Shown here: positions 14,454-15,290 of the stretch, in pieces
Layout of the letters: every line of letters starts with the position of its first letter
Position numbering within the stretch: the stretch's first letter is position 1
NCBI GenBank assembly: GCA_041862375.1
Contig: JBGVTE010000055.1
Span: forward strand, 1 to 15,290
DNA: 15,290 nt
From: WVZL01 sp041862375
GTDB taxonomy: Bacteria > Acidobacteriota > Aminicenantia > Aminicenantales > Aminicenantaceae
Direction: 5' to 3'
Position numbers and translations under genes: made by a program
Notes under the pieces: generated by a model
The model's database searches: none
What the model saw: only the letters and a program-made list of their open reading frames with translations
Told to the model about the DNA's origin: nothing

Positions 14454-15290
14454 TTATTCCTTAATCTTTTTCCAATCCTCTTCTAGACCTTCAGCTTTAA
14501 GGATCTGTATGAGCTGTTCTTTAGAAGTAGCATCTTCGACCGCTTTTACAAAGGATTGGATGTTTTCTTTTCTGTTTAAATAATAAAAGCAAACTGAAGT
14601 ATAAATCATTGATTTAATCAGAATGTCTTTATCAAGTTGAGTTTCATCAAAAGGACTTAAAACTTTATTTAAGAATTGAAGGGCATCTTTATAATTTTTT
14701 TGGGAAAATTCTATCTTGGCTAAAAGTAAATAGGCGTAGTCCTCATTCGGATTTCTTCTGACCAGAGAGATAAGTGCATTTTTAGCAGCTTTTAGATCAT
14801 CTTTATTTATGTAATTCTTATAGAGCTCATAGTACACAGATATATTCCGAGGCTTAACCTTTATTCTTTCTTCAAGTTCATTATTAAACATTTTTGGAGC
14901 CTCTTTTTTAGGCAATTTGGGTTCAATCTTCTTCTTAGGGGGTGTTTTAGCTGCCTTTGTAATCTCTTCGCTTTCACTGGCTGCACTTAGCTTGAAATAA
15001 TTAACTAATTTCTCAATATCACTTCGAGCAGATCCTGAGATGTCTAAACTTTCAAAGCCTTCCAAGCCCACCAAGTTAATAGCCATTCTTAAATATTCTT
15101 CACTCTTCTCTTTCTCTTTCAGATAATAGTAACTAAGGCTAAGATAAGCATAAGCTTTTCCTCTCAATTTCTTCTCTTGACCAAGTCCAAAAGTAGCTAT
15201 TTCTAATTCTTTTACGGCCTCTTTATAAGCCTTTGCCAAAAAAGATTTTTCTCCATCGCTTAAGAGCTTGATATAGAAAGGATCAATTTG
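14454..15290 (-). CDS. TPR-repeat protein, 5' end outside the window
   Basis: 278 residues are visible, reading open to the right edge with no stop; the frame at the edge begins QIDPFYIKLLSDGEKSFLAK, so a start at 15239 (TTG) would be artificial and the gene is partial. Helical repeats appear in two blocks: KAYAYLSLSYYYLKEKEKSE with EEYLRMAINLV near the visible start, and SVYYELYKNYINKDDLKAAK, YAYLLLAKIEFSQKNYKDAL and IYTSVCFYYLNRKENIQSF later. A Lys/Pro-rich linker (residues about 108-134) separates them. Such proteins are scaffolds; in this lineage they may sit in the periplasm or outer membrane but the signal region is not visible. The gene is convergent with the carboxypeptidase gene. Confidence 0.75.
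   Translation of the reverse strand, partial: QIDPFYIKLLSDGEKSFLAKAYKEAVKELEIATFGLGQEKKLRGKAYAYLSLSYYYLKEKEKSEEYLRMAINLVGLEGFESLDISGSARSDIEKLVNYFKLSAASESEEITKAAKTPPKKKIEPKLPKKEAPKMFNNELEERIKVKPRNISVYYELYKNYINKDDLKAAKNALISLVRRNPNEDYAYLLLAKIEFSQKNYKDALQFLNKVLSPFDETQLDKDILIKSMIYTSVCFYYLNRKENIQSFVKAVEDATSKEQLIQILKAEGLEEDWKKIKE

Overview
The window reads as AT-rich chromosome of a diderm, probably anaerobic bacterium from an uncultivated lineage. Four predicted exported proteins look like outer-membrane barrels or secreted enzymes (555-1628, 1674-2267, 11729-12973, 12991-14217). HypF, a YfhL-type 2[4Fe-4S] ferredoxin and QueH point to anaerobic, metal-rich metabolism. The gene mix reminds me of Aminicenantes/Acidobacteriota-like metagenome genomes, but this is an impression, not a result. 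No rRNA, tRNA, CRISPR, phage or plasmid gene was seen. Both window ends are cut.

Layout from left to right: an imperfect inverted-repeat element (1-99); two promoters ahead of an AMIN-domain/beta-barrel protein and a PorT-like beta-barrel protein (555-2267); a promoter and an overlapping two-gene unit, a MinD/ParA-type ATPase plus a protein joining a J-like domain to a RodZ-type helix-turn-helix (2517-4012); a membrane-anchored TPR protein of YfgM type (4392-5048); a YfhL-like ferredoxin with its own promoter, strong ribosome site and intrinsic terminator (5058-5423); a site-2-type intramembrane protease whose ATG lies just after that terminator (5433-6413); and a double zinc-ribbon membrane protein (6792-7526). 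All of these are on the plus strand.

The gap between the zinc-ribbon gene and the convergent hypF gene is almost exactly filled by a roughly 180-bp element with 16-bp near-perfect terminal inverted repeats (7524-7704), probably a miniature or REP-type element. On the minus strand follow, in transcription order, fabH (11625-10642), queH (10539-10003) and hypF (9992-7707), the last two only 10 nt apart. A plus-strand pair then encodes a FadL/OMPP1-like barrel and a secreted M14 zinc carboxypeptidase. The window ends in a convergent TPR gene that runs off the right edge, with a possible 38-codon ORF with a textbook ribosome site in between.

Most genes are housekeeping or envelope functions and do not form one pathway. 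The best candidate for an undescribed system is the MinD-like ATPase/J-like-HTH pair: the families are recognisable, but the combination suggests a positioning or regulatory module rather than a standard Min, Par or Flh locus. The clearest non-coding discovery is the miniature inverted-repeat element at 7524-7704.
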